Origin: an uncultured Bacilli bacterium
GTDB lineage: Bacteria > Bacillota_I > Bacilli_A > RF39 > UBA660
Assembly (NCBI GenBank): GCA_934098505.1
Contig: CAKOOR010000007.1
Span: 1-64,000, forward strand
Length of the DNA: 64,000 nt
Direction of reading: 5' to 3'
The position numbers were made by a program, and so were the translations under genes. This document shows positions 63,839 to 64,000 of this stretch, in pieces. Every line of letters starts with the position of its first letter. Position 1 is the stretch's first letter. The notes below the pieces were generated by a model. That model was not told the origin of the DNA, made no database searches, and saw only the letters and a program-made list of their open reading frames with translations.

Positions 63839-64000
63839 TTGAAAAGTGACATTGAAATAGCAAATATTGCTAAGTTAGAACCTATTAATAAAATCTTAAA
63901 TAAATATGGAATTAGTGATGATGCAATAATTAATTATGGTAAATATATTGCTAAATTAGATCTAAAAGCTTCAAGAGAAAAGCCTAGAAATGGTAAATTA
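63839..64000 (+). CDS. fhs: Formate--tetrahydrofolate ligase, 5' part
   Basis: The first 54 codons of a gene cut by the window end. From TTG at 63839 (AAGGA ~11 bases ahead) the frame reads KSDIEIANIAKLEPINKIL, then DDAIINYGKYIAKLD and KPRNGKL, matching the N-terminus of formate-tetrahydrofolate ligase, which begins with SDIEIA...PI and ...YGKYKAK. The enzyme makes 10-formyl-THF for purine and fMet synthesis. The start follows the ftsY stop by 1 base, so the genes are probably co-transcribed. Confidence 0.85.
   Translation, partial: MKSDIEIANIAKLEPINKILNKYGISDDAIINYGKYIAKLDLKASREKPRNGKL

Overview
The window looks like chromosomal DNA from a very AT-rich, low-GC Gram-positive bacterium. Evidence is the A/T-ending codon use, AGGAGG-type ribosome sites, and a full set of peptidoglycan genes (dacF-, murF- and ddl-like). 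Endospore genes are present: a full-length spoIVA and a pair of CotF-like genes. TGA is used as a stop, so the code is standard. I infer an uncultured gut Bacilli or Erysipelotrichia lineage near the Mollicutes; the species cannot be named from this sequence.

Layout. 0.3-9 kb: a BilS-like flavodoxin, a membrane ferredoxin, a large coiled-coil protein, an ABC exporter, a HAD-like protein and an M3 oligoendopeptidase. 9-12.4 kb: trmB, rpsO, pnp. 12.5-17 kb (minus strand): three surface or membrane proteins, one with an HExxH metallopeptidase motif. 17.3-22.5 kb: a Fic protein lacking the catalytic His, dacF, mntP, a J-domain protein and a membrane-anchored serpin. 26-28 kb: scpA, scpB, a pentapeptide-repeat protein and tRNA-Leu(CAA). 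30-35.9 kb: an ABC transporter with a two-component system, an antimicrobial-peptide-sensing type arrangement. 36-38 kb: spoIVA and hup. 38-51 kb: a surface-protein island with three giant prepilin-like proteins, two partner proteins, two cotF-like genes and two hypervariable lectin-type proteins; a third such protein lies at 23 kb. 51-64 kb: addB, addA, pyk, an alpha/beta hydrolase, a membrane-anchored MurF, ddl, a small pilin, ftsY and the start of fhs.

Main discovery. Three paralogous surface proteins (22953-24620 +, 41420-42760 -, 47375-48739 +) carry two superimposed variation systems. First, their C-termini contain a C-type-lectin-like segment that behaves like the variable repeat (VR) of a diversity-generating retroelement (DGR). 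Between the 23-kb and 47-kb copies, 39 of 102 aligned bases differ; 34 of these are at codon positions 1 and 2, largely as NNC/NNT codons. An invariant 31-base 3' block follows, and then homology stops abruptly. No reverse transcriptase or template repeat is in the window, so these would be remote targets. Second, each gene is preceded by a ~290-bp module in which two 27-bp sites lie in inverted orientation around a 237-238-bp segment, as in an invertible promoter. The 5-nt core of the sites differs between loci (TGCAT versus TACAT), but within each locus the two cores match. That is what site-specific inversion between partner sites would preserve. I infer a phase-variable family whose ligand-binding face is also diversified by mutagenic retrohoming.
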